Assembly (NCBI GenBank): GCA_019671135.1
Contig: JAHRHY010000004.1
Location: 1,364,001 to 1,428,000, forward strand
Source of the DNA: Linnemannia hyalina
Taxonomy: Eukaryota > Mortierellomycota > Mortierellomycetes > Mortierellales > Mortierellaceae
Length of the DNA: 64,000 bases
Direction: 5' to 3'
Shown: piece by piece, positions 20,666-33,400 of the stretch
Layout: every line of letters begins with the position of its first letter
Numbering within the stretch: position 1 is the first letter of the stretch
The notes under the pieces: model-generated
What the model was told of the DNA's origin: nothing
Database searches by the model: none
The model's input: only the letters and a program-made list of their open reading frames with translations
Position numbers and translations under genes: made by a program

Positions 20666-21485
20666 GCTGTCTGTGCCAAGCATGAAGAATAAGAGGTACT
20701 TCCAATGACAGAGATGAACCACAATTTGAGGTCGCAATTGAGAGGGCAGAGTCGACTTTTCCCCCTCCGTTCCATTTTTTATGGCTTCTGCTTGTACTTG
20801 CGCTTTGCAGCAGGGGAGGACCCTGATCTTTTTTTTTTTTTTTTTTTCCCGCACAAAGCAATAGTCATTCTTCCTCCTTCTCACACTGCCTCCCTTCCCT
20901 CCTCTTTTTCTTTTGAAGGTGTGGTGGATGTGTGTGGTGCTCGCGCCAAAAATAAATAAAAAATAAAATAAAAAAAGGACGAAAGAAATGTGACGCGATC
21001 GGATAGGCCTTCGCTTGGTCCATGCACTGCAAATAAGCACATACACTCAAACATACTGACATCCACACCTGCAACGATAACAAAGCAACGATTACAAAAC
21101 AAGGCAAGCAGGAACGCTAAACACCAGAACCTTCCTTCCTTCCTTCCTTCGACATCAACTAAACAATGCACCCACCCGCGTCAACTATCCACTCAACACC
21201 TCTCTTCCTCTCTCGCTTTTTGTTGACCGTCCTTTTTTTTTTTTTTGTTTTGTTTCTGTTTTGTCATCATCCCATCAAAACAACGTTCCTTTTTCGTTGT
21301 TGTTGTTCGTTCCTTGGTATGTGTCCCTCCCTCCGTCCGTTTCTCCCCTCCCTTTTGTTGTGGTGAGAATATTTTCGTTGTTATTTTTCGCATTGATGGG
21401 GTCAAGCCAAGATACGAAGAATGACGAGGGGTACACACATACACATACACATACACAAAAGATGAACAAGTGACTGGCCGCAGCC

Positions 21486-21514
<29 letters not shown>
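21486..21514 (+). repeat. A29 homopolymer
   Basis: Twenty-nine consecutive A in the gene-free stretch, not attached to any recognisable retroposed sequence or target duplication. Confidence 0.8.
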
Positions 21515-21516
<2 letters not shown>

Positions 21517-22633
21517 CGAACAAGGGACACCAAACAAAAGGCAAGGGGTCATCATTGTCCACATCTCTCTCACACACATCATTGACTATCACACATACAT
21601 AAATCCACACAGGGACAACGTACACACATATACGCAGCAGCACCCTTGCGTACGAAAACGAGATAGAATAGATATGGAGATGCGCGAAATAAATAGGATA
21701 GTACTTAAAACAATTGATTCGTTGACATGAGACGGGTCTGCATAAGGGGTGGAGGCATACACGCACAGGGAGAGGACTAGGACGATCGAAATATGTGCTT
21801 GTGTGCATTGCGTATGAGAAAAGAAAAAAAAATGAGAGCTGTGTGTGTGTGCGTGTGCGTGTGCGTGAGTGTTCTGTTTTTGTCTCGCTTCTATTCTATT
21901 CGCGTACCGTGTAGGTTGTCATTGTCTCTATCTCTTCGCCTCCTCTCACTCTCGTCTCACGCAGTTTTACTCAAAAGCGTCAGTGTCATCGTTGTGCTCT
22001 GCCGACGATGACGAGATGACGAGGAGGTCAGACCGACAATACGGACAAAGAGAGCATTCAAAAGGAGCAACCCACGAGAAAGATGGGAAATGATATTCGA
22101 ATCCCCATTGGCCAAGGCCACCTCGATTCGTGTGTACCAAAGTAAAAAAAGGGACAATACTCACCACAGCAGGAGATGGAACAGGAGAGAGCAGTTGCAA
22201 CAACTGTTTGCTCGGGCCTTGCTAGGTCATTTTCGCATTTTATGGACGGAGGAGGCACACAGGCTTATGCTAGGGGAGAGGGGGTTCTTGTTACGATGAC
22301 AAGAGTCAAGAAATCAATCAAGGAGCAGGATAAGACAAGGGGGAGGGAAGAACGAAAGAATAAAGGGCAGGATGGGAAAAGGAGAAGAGGGAATTTGTGG
22401 TCTTGTAACGAGATGACTGGATGGTGGAAGCAACGAGCAACGAGCGAACGAGAACGGTCTCTTTTGAACGAGCTTGTTGATTTGATCGATCAAAAACCGA
22501 ATGGGGTTGGGGTAGTGGTGGCGATAGAGATTTGATTTCCGTCTAAGTGATATTTTGATATTGAAATCAGACATTAGGTAGGCTGATGGACCATGGCATA
22601 TGGTGATATAGGGATTGGTACCCGTATCCAATG

Positions 22634-22666
22634 TGAATGAATGAATGAATGGATGAATGAATGAAT
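22634..22666 (+). repeat. (GAAT)n tetranucleotide repeat
   Basis: About eight units of GAAT/TGAA with one GGAT variant, 450 bp upstream of the Ras start codon. Confidence 0.75.
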
Positions 22667-22972
22667 GTGTACAGTACTGTGCTATACTGTACTGTATGTG
22701 AATGAATGAGAGCTCTCTCTCTCTCTACGTCTCTTTCATGTGTGCGCTTGGTTGCTTTGTTGTTGTTGCGCTTCTTTTTTCAGTCCCCTCCCTCCCTCCC
22801 TCCTTCCCTCTTCTGTTTCTTTCTTTACCCTCTTTCTTTCCTTTTCTTCCTCTCACCCACCCTTCTTTCCCTTCTTTCCCCTCTCTTCCTTTTCCGTCCT
22901 TCTTCCTCTCACTTCCTCACCACCCTCACTCATCATCCTCTTCTCTCCATCATCCCACCACTCACTCTTTCG

Positions 22973-23001
22973 ACACACACACACACACACACACACACAT
23001 C

Positions 23002-23037
<36 letters not shown>
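22973..23037 (+). repeat. Compound (AC)13 + (TC)15 microsatellite in the Ras leader
   Basis: (AC)13 at 22973-22998 and (TC)15 at 23007-23037, separated by 8 nt, end about 80 nt before the Ras ATG. A similar compound repeat, in the opposite order on the coding strand, precedes the BTB gene start. Confidence 0.85.
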
Positions 23038-23044
<7 letters not shown>

Positions 23045-23119
23045 CTTTGCACATACACTCTCTCCCCCCCTCTTTTCACGTTCCCCTTCCTCAACCCCCC
23101 CTTCGACTTATAACCCAAG

Positions 23120-26100
23120 ATGATGCTCTACAAGCTGGTCGTACTCGGAGTAAGTCATCTCCTCTTCTTAGTTTCTCCTCTTCATCATCTCGCCGACAAC
23201 AACCAACAGACAGGACATACACCGACATATATATACCACTATATATGGACAGAAAATAGAATAAATAAACCCCAGAACACTGAAACAGGAATGGGCAACC
23301 ACAGCAACCTACTCACTATGCCAAGCAACAACCACTCCCCCTCTTCTCGACCCCCCCCCCCCGCCTAATTCCGTTTTTTATGCAATCATACTCCAGCAAC
23401 CCAAAGCACAATAACCCAATCACTAATCTTTTTCTCCTTCTGTGTGGATTGTATTCACTCCTTTTTAGGATGGAGGTGTCGGCAAGGTAAACAACAACGG
23501 ACTGAGCAGACGAGGAAGAACAAGAAGAAAAAATAACAAGCTTCTGCGTGCATAACAGACGCTTTTCCCAGCCCACCACCCAGCAACCACAGTATCACCC
23601 CCGGGACACGCGCCCTTCTCTCTCATACTTTATCGTTTAGTGTGGTTGCAGTTGCCGCTCACTCCTCGGGAGGGCAGCGGATTCTTCTCAATCCACCTTC
23701 TTTCTCCTTTGGTTCAAGGTAACCACAACGACATCCCGCAGTCGTTGTGGTTACCGTTTGGCGCAATTCTTATGGAAACCAGCCTATCCATCGCATCAGC
23801 ACTTTCAATGGGCCTCCTGTCTTATCCTCCCCTCCCATCTTTCTCTTTCTCCCTCTCTCCCTCCCTCCCTCCCTCCCCGTTCCTTTTTCCAGTCGATACT
23901 GTCATTCTGCCTTGATGGGCATTGGCGCTTTTTTCGGGACCCCCTTCTTTCCTTCCTCGACAGCGCATAACGAAGTCTTTCACCCTAACATGGCCGGGTT
24001 GTTTTTGGATATTTTTTTTTACGCACTGTTCTATGGGACGGAAGCTAAAGAGGTTCGACAACAGCAACAACAGACACCAGCAGAGCAACACTTATGGCGA
24101 CCTTGTTTTGTCAAAGGAAGGGCGAGGGTGATTAAAAAGGAGGAAGGTGATTCATTCAGCAGACCTCAACGAGATGACTGATTCAGAGTGACACTCCACC
24201 TTGAAAAGGCATATGGAGGAGAAAGCCACATACGGACCTGTGCCAGTCTTGGGGTCCCTTGAAGTGCGGCCATATTTCTTGTTTTCCAGAGTGTTTATGT
24301 GTATTTTGTACTCCACCCCCTTTGCATTTTTTCGCCTTTTTGGCCGTCAAGGACGTACCCCTTCCCTGAGTGTTCAAACTAACCGACCCCTGCTTCTTTT
24401 ATCATCATTGTTCACCAAATAGACTGCATTGACCATCCAGGCAAGTGTTGACGCTTTATTGGCCTGACCTGACAACGCAGGGAGAGATTCATTAGTTTGT
24501 TTACGTCAGAAAGTGTATATCTGGATGGATATCTCTCGGCCTATCGCAAGCAAAAGTGCGAAATACGAAACAACAGCCGCCATTGGCCTGTCGTCTCATT
24601 TGTCTTTCTCTCCCTGCCAATGTCGACCTCACGCCTTCTTCAAAGCGATTGCCATCGATTATGTGGATGGGCGTTGTATGGTGGATTGTATCCCGGACTA
24701 ATCTAATCGCCTTTTCTTATTCTTCTCTCTTGTGCTCCATACTTTTTTTGTTTGGTATCCAATAGTTGTGCCTAAACCATTTCGTTGGTAAGCAATTGTT
24801 TTTTGGTCTAACAGGAAAAGCATAGACGATGAATCATTATTGTTAACGAGGATGTAGAGTTCTTGGTCACTTGGAGAAACTAACGACAATGCTCTTTCTC
24901 ATTCAATTATCCCTATATAACCTGCACGGATATCTCATGTTTTCGACACATGAACGACTCATTGGCACATCTGAACATCCCACCCGATCTTTTGCTCTTT
25001 TTATTTTCGGAATGGCTTATTGTTGCCTCTAATAGAGGTAAGAATTTCAGAGGACATTCTTTGAGTAGGACCTGACCGAGTGCATCAGCGGCGGCGGGCG
25101 GCAAATGCAAAGCAACAACTACAACATCAGGACGGAACAGGACAGTGCGCAAATGATGAAGGGAGAAGAGGGCAAAAACCTTTTGGACACTAAAAGCTGT
25201 ACGGACCACCAGGAGTATGACTCGACAGCTCTCAAAAAAGCTTTCCGACACATTACCCCCTGGCATAACACGCACTATTTTTTAATTGCTGGTGGCCTTT
25301 CTTTTTACGTTTCGTGGAAAGGCACGAAGAGAGCAATGTTTGTGTTTACACACTTCAATTGTATTTTGTGCCTGGTTGCCACGAGAGCAAACAGACAGAG
25401 AGAAAAAGAGGGCCCACACAGGGCTCTGAACAACAAAACACATGTACTCACCATGTTTTGAACGATCGTTTCATGTTTATTAGACATATGATCCTACCAT
25501 CGAGGACTCATACAGAAAGCAGGTGGTCATTGACGACCAAACATGTGTCTTGGAGGTTCTCGATACTGCTGGCCAGGAGGAGTACACAGCCCTGAGAGAT
25601 CAGTGGATTCGGTACGTGTCGCTTTGTTGTCCAAATGCCAAGGCCTTCCCTCGTTACTCGTGCTATCCATTGATTGTTGATTGCTGCTTAGGAGACATGC
25701 TGTTTTCATTTCAGGGCTCAACTTTCAACACCTTTATGCACTTGAGCATTTTCTCGCACGCCATGTGCTGTTTTTGTTTTCGTTGTTCTCTATTGTAAAC
25801 TAACACGTCTTCCTTCTCCTTTTTTGCTCCTTATGCATGTGCTGCTCATATAAATAGGGATGGAGAGGGATTCCTGTTGGTCTACTCAATTGCTGCCCGG
25901 TCAACCTTTGAGAGGATAAAGCGATTCCGCGACCAAATCGTACGAGTCAAGGATTCTGAGAATGTACCTCTGATGTTGGTCGGCAACAAGTGCGACCGCT
26001 TGACTGACCGTGAGGTCTCACGCGACGAGGGATTCCAGATGTCGAAGATGTTGAGATGCGACTTTACCGAGACGTCAGCCAAGACTTGTGTCAACGTTGA

Positions 26101-26203
26101 ACGTTCGTTCTACAACGTCGTTCGTATGATTCGCCAGGCACGTGATGGTGGTGCACCCCGACCCAAGCCGGCCAAGAAGAAGAACAAGTGCACCATTCTG
26201 TAA
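23120..26203 (+). CDS. RAS1: Ras-family small GTPase, 187 aa, with five tiny 5' exons
   Basis: Seven exons: 23120-23149, 23469-23486, 24423-24440, 24766-24787, 25036-25037, 25484-25611 and 25858-26203 (564 nt, frame closes only with the 2-nt exon). All G boxes are present: GDGGVGKT (P-loop, with Gly at the positions equivalent to H-Ras 12 and 13), switch [25 protein letters not shown] with the catalytic Gln, NKCD and ETSAK. The C-terminus is [12 protein letters not shown], a polybasic stretch plus a CAAX box. The final Leu predicts geranylgeranyl rather than farnesyl modification. The sequence is closest to fungal Ras rather than Rap/Rsr1 by its effector loop and [13 protein letters not shown]. 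It acts as a plasma-membrane GTP switch for growth, polarity and cAMP or MAPK signalling. The third intron starts with GC. The start codon follows CT-rich repeats. Confidence 0.93.
24441..24765 (+). other. GC-AG intron in Ras
   Basis: Exon 3 ends ACCATCCAG (T-I-Q) and is followed by GCAAGT rather than GTAAGT. The intron ends CCAATAG before TTGTGCCTAAACC (L-C-L-N). The GC donor has an otherwise ideal consensus (CAG|GCAAGT), as is usual for this minor class. Confidence 0.8.
25036..25037 (+). other. Candidate 2-nt microexon (AG) in Ras
   Basis: Exon 4 ends GTT G and exon 6 begins in frame at ACA TAT GAT, directly after an in-frame TAG. Two nucleotides are therefore missing, and the switch I glutamate needs GA(A/G). 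Within the intervening sequence, TAATAG|AG|GTAAGA at 25032-25043 is the only place I found where an AN dinucleotide is flanked by an acceptor AG and a strong donor. Including it gives FVETYDP and a complete 188-codon frame. The alternative is an error in the sequence or a non-canonical acceptor at 25482. Confidence 0.65.
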
Positions 26204-26865
26204 CGAGTGGACAGGCAGCCGGGACGTTTTTCTCTTTTCCTTTCTTTCTTTTCTCTCTACCCATCTCTTTCAAAAAAGCAACAAACATCCAATAACATTC
26301 ACCCACAACTGTTTTTACCAATCCAACCACACTACTATTACCATCGGCCAGAGCGACCATCGAAAAGCATGATCAAAGACCGTATGACGGGATAGGCAGA
26401 ACAGGGGGATGATGGGTGGTGGACAGAGGACAGGGGGACTGAGGAGGAAGGAACTGGCGCCTCAGTATCGACTACCATTCATACAGTTTTAACATATCGC
26501 ATTTTTCAGCATTCACATCGCATGTTATTCTTTAGCGTGTTTTTTTTTGGGCGTTTTTGCTTTTGTTTGTTTGTTTATTTATTTATTTAAGTGCCTTTCG
26601 ACCATGCAGAGCCATGCATGCGCAAAGAGAGATAGAGATTGAGAGAGTAGGAGCAGAGATTGGAAAAAACGCAAGTATTTTTATTTTCAAGTTTTTTTGG
26701 TTTCTGTACAAATGCAACTGTTCATTGCGTTTTTTTTTTTTTCCTTCTTTTTCCTCTCGAGGAGAGTGTCAAAAGAAAGAAGGTGAAATTATGCAAGGAT
26801 TCTGGTTAATGAAGGCAAAAAAAAAAAGGAAGGAAGGTAAGGCGTGGATAATTGGGTGGGGGAAT
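26204..26865. other. Convergent 3' region between Ras and enolase
   Basis: No supported gene. On the minus strand, AATAAA-like repeats near 26575-26590 and AATAAA at 26680-26685 are candidate poly(A) signals for enolase. T runs occur at 26731-26742. Confidence 0.4.
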
Positions 26866-29096
<2,231 letters not shown>

Positions 29097-29197
29097 TGTG
29101 GAGTAAGTGAGTTTTTGGTGTGTGGGGGTGTGTGTGGGAGGGAGAAGTGAGGATGAAGGAAAGGAAAGGAAAGAAGGAAAAGAGGGAAGGAGCGCTG

Positions 29198-29205
29198 CTT
29201 ATATG
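29198..29205 (-). promoter_or_regulatory. ENO1: TATAAG element of the enolase promoter
   Basis: CATATAAG on the minus strand lies about 100 nt upstream of the enolase ATG. A pure CT/TC-rich stretch (29140-29190) sits between it and the start codon. This is the layout of a strong TATA promoter with a pyrimidine-rich initiator. The position is plausible; function is inferred. Confidence 0.45.
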
Positions 29206-30457
29206 TGAAAGTGGTTCGGTGTAAAACATAGGGTCGCCAACGTCACCGTAAATTTGGTCTCCTCTTCAACCAAGACTGAAGTTCATAAGTGTGTGAGATG
29301 GCGGTGTGTGTCTCTCTCTATCTCCATCGGTCTATCTCTAAGACACTGAGACAAAGAGACAAAGAGGAGTGTCAGGGACAGACTGACACAAACAATACAA
29401 TAATATTTACTCAGAGAGGATCAAGGCTATGGGGATGAACTGCCCCATATGGCAAATATGGCAATGGCATCCACATAAAGGAATGCAATCAATCGTACCT
29501 GGTGGTTTGAACTTTGAACAGAAAAAAGTCTATCTGTTGGACGCGCTTCTTCTCTGTGATGTATCATTCTCACCTTTTTATTGTTGGCCCTGACTGAGTG
29601 ATCAATTGATCAAAAGATAACGCGTCGTTGTTTGTAACGTGGTGGAGGAGATAAGGCAATCGTGATGAGCCCTCTTTTTTGCAAGTCACTTTGGACCGAC
29701 GATGATGATGATGGTAGATGATCCCCCTCGTTGTGCTATCGCGCCGACTGCTCAGCAGAAAGGCTGTCATCTGCCCTTGAGGGACATCTTCTTTATCGGA
29801 CAGGTACATCGTTGACTGTACCGTTGTTGCCTAGGAAAGACATATACTATCAATTGGGCACGCGTCGGTGCTTTCTTTCTGTGTTGTTGCTGTGCCATGC
29901 AGTAAACATCTATTGTATGGCATTGACGTTAATGTTCATTGGGGGAGAGAGTGACTGGCGCTAACCGATGCGCTGGATGAAGATAGACTGCGCTCAGCAA
30001 CGCTTTTTATTTTATTTTATTTTTGTCATTCTGGTTGGTTTCCGCGGTTTTTTCCTCACTGTCCCTGAGTCCCTGAAGGGGTATGAACTCTCACCTTACT
30101 TGATTGCTTTCGCTGTTGACTTTGCGTCTTCAACAGTTCTTTCTTCCTCCTTTACTCGTCTCCGCCTCTACCTCCACTCTCTCCCTCCTTTCACTTTACA
30201 TCTTCCCTTCGACGAATCTATTACCCTGCACACTTCATATTTTCCACTCGTTTGACTTAATCATTTGCTCACAGCTCTTTCTCCACTGTCGCCTCGTCTC
30301 TTTGTTGTACCTTGTCACCCTACTGCAACACCACTTCGACTAGTCCACAAGCTACTTCTGAAAGCAACCTCCCCCACCACTTCGCCCACACTCTTTCAGT
30401 CTACTCTCCGGCAACTACATTCAGTCAAGTGGCCAAGATTGATCAGACTCGCAAGTG
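29206..30457. promoter_or_regulatory. Long divergent intergenic region between enolase and the GRAM-VASt gene
   Basis: About 1.25 kb without a supported gene. The half next to the GRAM-VASt gene (30120-30457) is CT-rich leader sequence. No other motif stands out. Confidence 0.35.
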
Positions 30458-33400
30458 ATGATGGGATCCAGCCAAGAACAGATCAACACGGATGCCAAGG
30501 CCATGCAGTATAATATGCAGCAGCCCACCATGGCTCATCCTCCTACAGCCATGAAGCTGCAGCAACCAAAACTACGACCAGCCACGGCACCGACCGGCTA
30601 TTCTATCCCGTCCTCTGCTGGGAGTCCCTTCGCCGCTGTTGTTGCTGCTGTTGCCAAGACTGCGTTCGCTCCCGTCATCACCACCGTCGCCTCGACAATG
30701 TCCACATCCACCGCGACTGCGACTGCTGTCTCCATCACAACCCTCGATCAGCCCTCTTTGTCGTCGACTTTGTTTTCTTCTTCTTTCACTACTTCTCCTA
30801 CTTCTCCCCCTTCTCTTTCCTTCTCCTCTGACCCCAACTCTACTTCTACCCCCACTTCCACCCTGACCCTTGCTTCCCTCCCTTCCTACCCTCCTCGCCC
30901 AGCACAGGCCAATTCCGCCACTGCCACAAACACTACCTCCATCACTGCCACACCCTCAACAGCAACAACAGCAACGGTAACAGCACCCTCGCCTCCTTTC
31001 ACCTCTAACTCTTCAGTCACGGCCTCCTCGGGCTCGACGATCCGACTAACCTCCATGACTGTCGACCAAAGCCAGTGGGACCACAGTCCTGGCGGGTTCC
31101 CCGAAACCCTAGGTCACACCAACAACGCGTACTCTAATAACACTCAGGGCTATGAATCGACCCTTAGCTCGAAGCAGAGCAGCCTTGACTATCCCAGGGA
31201 CGATGGCTTTTCACATATCTCCTTCCTCTACGCCAATGAAAAACGATTCGGCGACTTTCACTCGCACTTTAGAACTGTGCCTGATGACGAAAAGCTGATT
31301 GAAGGTAACAAAGACGTCCCCCTACATTCCTCTCCTTTCTGCCTTCCTGTTCCCTTCCCTTCTTTTCTATTACATGCAGAAACCCTTACTGCTTGGATGT
31401 AGGATAGGAAAACAGAAAAGAGTTTGTTTGGACAGTGGGAAAGAAGTACACTCGCACAAGACTGTATAGTCAACAACAACGACCCATTTCTGACGCTTCG
31501 ACAAAACTCACTCACACGAACAGCAACAAAAAGTGGCCTGACAAAAAACAGATCTTTTCTGGCAATCCCAGCAATACAAACAACAATAAGCATTCTATGG
31601 AATGCATAAGGTGTCCTCTAAAGACTGGTCCGTCCGAGAAGGGAAAACAAGAAGAGTGTTTTCAAGCTGTTATTTTCGCAGGAAGAACCTGTTTGCCGTG
31701 GAGTGAGGTTTACGCATACAAAGAATGAGAGAAAATCTTTTTAGCGTTTTTTATTTTATTTTCCGGTCCCGTCGCTGCTATATCGAAGGGCCCAGATCCT
31801 GTTGGCTCTCAGACCGGCATTTCTATTTCACCTCTCTTTCGTTTGCTTTTGAAGACGACTTCTTTCGATCAACAAGCAGCTTCGCAGGTGGCGTGGTAGT
31901 GCGGGTGGCGAAGGGGATTGTGCATAGGTTACGTGTGCTTTGTCTGCGGATGTTGGTTTTTGGACGACCGAAAAGGAATATTTGATCCTTGCTCAGCAAA
32001 CCCTTCCCGACCCTGCGCAATTGAGCAGTTTCCTTGTTACCTGTTACCTGTTTTGACCTTGACACGCGATAATCGACATCTCCTTTGCTGACAGCTTTAC
32101 TTGTTAATACTACTTTGTTCTTTCGTAGATTATGGGTGTGCGCTGCAAAAGGAAATTCTCGTTCAAGGGCGTCTCTACATCAGCGAGAACCATGTCTGCT
32201 TCAATGCCAACATCTTTGGCTGGGTGACTACAGTATGTGAATAGCAATCTACCCATGTCTGTCGTCATGTTTGAGATCCACGCGATGTCCGAATGATACC
32301 TGTTTCAATCACATTTACAAATTCCAACCAGTGAAATCAGCGCAGTTGAACGGTTCCTTACCGAGGTACCCTTTTTTATATTCATATAGCTGGTCATTGC
32401 ATTCTCCGAAATCACTGCCATCGAGAAACGGCTTACGGCCTTTGTTATTCCAAACGCTATCAGCATCGTCACCACAACCAACACCAAGGGCCACTTTTTT
32501 GCCTCGTTCCTCTCTCGAGATGCCGCCCACGATCTGCTTATGGCCGCCTGGCGGAAATCGTTTCCATGTGCAGCCAACGCCTCGGTCGCCAACAACAGCT
32601 ACAGCAACGGGTCATCACGCCAGAGAAGCTCAACCCTCCTGAATGATGAAGATGACAATACGGATTCAATGTCATTTATTTCGGGCCGAGGATATCCCGA
32701 ATCTCGACGGAATAGGCACAGACGCTCATTCTCTAATGCCTCCCAGAGTGCGACCGATGTTGAGGGAACAGGTAGAGAGGATGGGTTGTACTGGGGCGGA
32801 GACGACAATGGAGATGCCAAGGTCCTTGGCAGTGGCAATAACAGTCTTCGCCGACGTGGATCCAGGAGGGCTGTTTTCAAGAAAGTGCTCAAAGGTGCAG
32901 TATTTCTTGCAATTGCTTGGCATATTTGTATTATTTTTTTCGCTGTACCTATGCAAAAGCCCTAACATGTGTCCGTTTGACTTTTTTTCTGTCCCTCGTT
33001 GCAGATGTGATGGCACCCATTATCTCTGACGACAGCCACAACAATGCCATCGACAATGGCAACGGCTCCAATGGTATGCGTCTGTGTTTGCGCCTGATCC
33101 CTGGCAGTTATATGTGATGTGTCGCTTTCCATCTGCGGTGCTGATTGTTTCATGTGGTGGTTGGTTTGATGAACTGTGACTTATTGACCGCCGGACACCG
33201 ATTTTCTTTTTTTAGGTTTGCTGTCTCCAAACAGAATCACTGATGGACGCAAGACAGGTCGAGGTCGGTCGGTGTCTGAGCTGCCACCAAGACCGGCATC
33301 CTTTGACGGGTCTGGGTCCCGGTCCTCGGCTGATACGGCGCGCTCTTCTTTTGATTATGAATCACTTTCACCACCACTTCAGCGGGCTCGTGCTGGCACA

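Larger units (their letters stand above)
19304..23119. other. 3.8 kb gene-free stretch rich in simple repeats, ending in the Ras leader
   Basis: I find no spliceable conserved frame on either strand. The contents are T17 (19635-19651), T19 (20829-20847), A29 (21486-21514), TC repeats (20631-20665), a GAAT tetranucleotide block (22634-22666), AC repeats (22973-22998) and TC repeats (23007-23037). The final 400 bp are strongly CT-rich and read as the Ras promoter and leader. A noncoding transcript cannot be excluded. The longest frames, such as 22702-23259, are translations of repeats. Confidence 0.5.

Noticed and set aside
21275..21808. 177-aa minus-strand frame spanning the A29 tract
   Set aside because: It contains a poly-Phe run from the homopolymer and AC repeats; the composition is not protein-like.
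22702..23259. 185-aa open frame on the + strand before and across Ras exon 1
   Set aside because: It is Ser/Pro/His/Leu repeat translation of CT and AC microsatellites and overlaps the Ras leader and first exon in another frame.
25195..25220. Alternative microexon GA at CACCAGGAGTATG in the Ras intron
   Set aside because: Adding GA would give Gly instead of Glu/Asp in switch I, and the flanking acceptor is poor.
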